Source: a bacterium (GTDB lineage Bacteria; Bacillota; Clostridia; Oscillospirales; Acutalibacteraceae). From it: a DNA stretch of 5,338 nucleotides. The notes under the pieces were generated by a model. The model saw only the letters and a list, made by a program, of their open reading frames with translations. It was not told the DNA's origin and ran no database searches. The stretch lies in NCBI GenBank assembly GCA_020625635.1, contig JAHLBL010000129.1, forward strand, positions 1-5,338, written 5' to 3'. Positions 4,872-5,338 of the stretch are shown piece after piece. The position numbers and the translations under genes are program-made. How positions within the stretch are numbered: the stretch's first letter is position 1; each line of letters starts with the position of its first letter.

Positions 4872-5338
4872 ATGCCATTAGTAAATGCTAAAGAAATGCT
4901 TACAAAAGCGAAAGCGGGTCACTACGCGGTAGGACAGTTCAACATCAACAACCTTGAGTGGACAAAGTCGATCCTTCTCACAGCAGAGGAGCTCCGTTCC
5001 CCCGTAATTCTCGGTGTTTCCGAGGGTGCAGGTAAGTATATGTGCGGATACAAGACCGTTGTAGGTATGGTAACCGCTATGCTCGAAGAGCTTAACATCA
5101 CTGTTCCCGTAGCTCTTCACCTTGACCATGGCTCATATGAGGGCGCTAAGGCTTGTATCGAAGCAGGCTTCAGCTCAATTATGTTCGATGGCTCACATTA
5201 TCCCATCGACGAGAACGTTGCCAAGACAAAGGAACTGGTTGCTACCTGCAACGAGCTCGGACTTTCTATCGAGGCTGAGGTTGGTTCCATCGGCGGTGAG
5301 GAAGACGGCGTTATCGGCGCGGGCGAATGCGCTGATCC
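4872..5338 (+). CDS. fba: Class II fructose-1,6-bisphosphate aldolase, N-terminal part (runs off the right edge)
   Basis: Zinc-dependent glycolytic enzyme that reversibly splits fructose-1,6-bisphosphate into dihydroxyacetone phosphate and glyceraldehyde-3-phosphate. The frame is open for 155 codons plus two bases. It begins MPLVNAKEML and shows the class II blocks GQFNINN (21-27), ALHLDHGS (81-88) and IEAEVGSIGGEEDGV (133-147). By family alignment Asp85 is the catalytic acid, His86 a zinc ligand, Glu136 the metal-site Glu, and Glu143/Glu144 match the E. coli Glu181/Glu182 pair. The remaining zinc histidines and the phosphate-binding C-terminal half lie outside the window. GGAGG at 4859-4863 is 8 nt before the ATG, fixing the start. 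It is transcribed away from htrA. A related tagatose-bisphosphate aldolase cannot be fully excluded from half a protein, but the residues seen fit a housekeeping Fba. Confidence 0.95.
   Translation, partial: MPLVNAKEMLTKAKAGHYAVGQFNINNLEWTKSILLTAEELRSPVILGVSEGAGKYMCGYKTVVGMVTAMLEELNITVPVALHLDHGSYEGAKACIEAGFSSIMFDGSHYPIDENVAKTKELVATCNELGLSIEAEVGSIGGEEDGVIGAGECAD

Noticed and set aside
4878..5129. Minus-strand 83-codon open frame opposite the aldolase
   Set aside because: The plus strand here encodes clear class II aldolase motifs with a strong ribosome site, so the minus-strand frame is a shadow.

Overview
The window looks like chromosomal housekeeping DNA from a low-to-moderate-GC Clostridia-type Firmicute. 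A gut or rumen Ruminococcus or near relative is my best guess. This is inferred from strong GGAGG-type ribosome binding sites, AT-rich intergenic DNA with sigma-A-like promoters, a clostridial form of glycogen phosphorylase, and a Gram-positive type membrane-anchored HtrA. No 16S rRNA or other marker is present, so the genus is not proven.

Layout, left to right. Positions 1-1058 (minus strand) hold the N-terminal 352 codons of a glycogen/maltodextrin phosphorylase; the rest lies beyond the left edge. Positions 1062-2555 (minus) hold a complete GH77 4-alpha-glucanotransferase (MalQ). The two form a tight malQ-glgP operon with only 3 nt between them, and the glgP ribosome binding site lies in the last codons of malQ. 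A sigma-A-like promoter at 2701-2729 would give a leader of about 140 nt with several small hairpins. Positions 2730-2931 contain no gene I can support, only a GC-richer stretch and a weak inverted repeat. An intrinsic terminator at 2932-2963 closes the next gene, a 558-residue membrane-anchored HtrA/DegP-like serine protease (2971-4647, minus) with an unusually long Pro/Gln-rich cytoplasmic arm. A 224-nt divergent promoter region (4648-4871) separates it from the start of a class II fructose-1,6-bisphosphate aldolase gene (4872 onward, plus), which is cut by the right edge.

Functionally, MalQ rearranges maltodextrins into longer chains and GlgP releases glucose-1-phosphate from them, a standard pair for glycogen or starch-derived dextrin use. 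The aldolase is the central glycolytic step downstream, but it is a separate, divergently transcribed unit. HtrA is an envelope quality-control protease, apparently a single-gene unit.

I found no mobile element, CRISPR array, tRNA, rRNA or unknown multigene system. The points worth a second look are regulatory (the malQ leader, the divergent htrA/fba control region, the orphan intergenic stretch) and the HtrA N-terminal arm.
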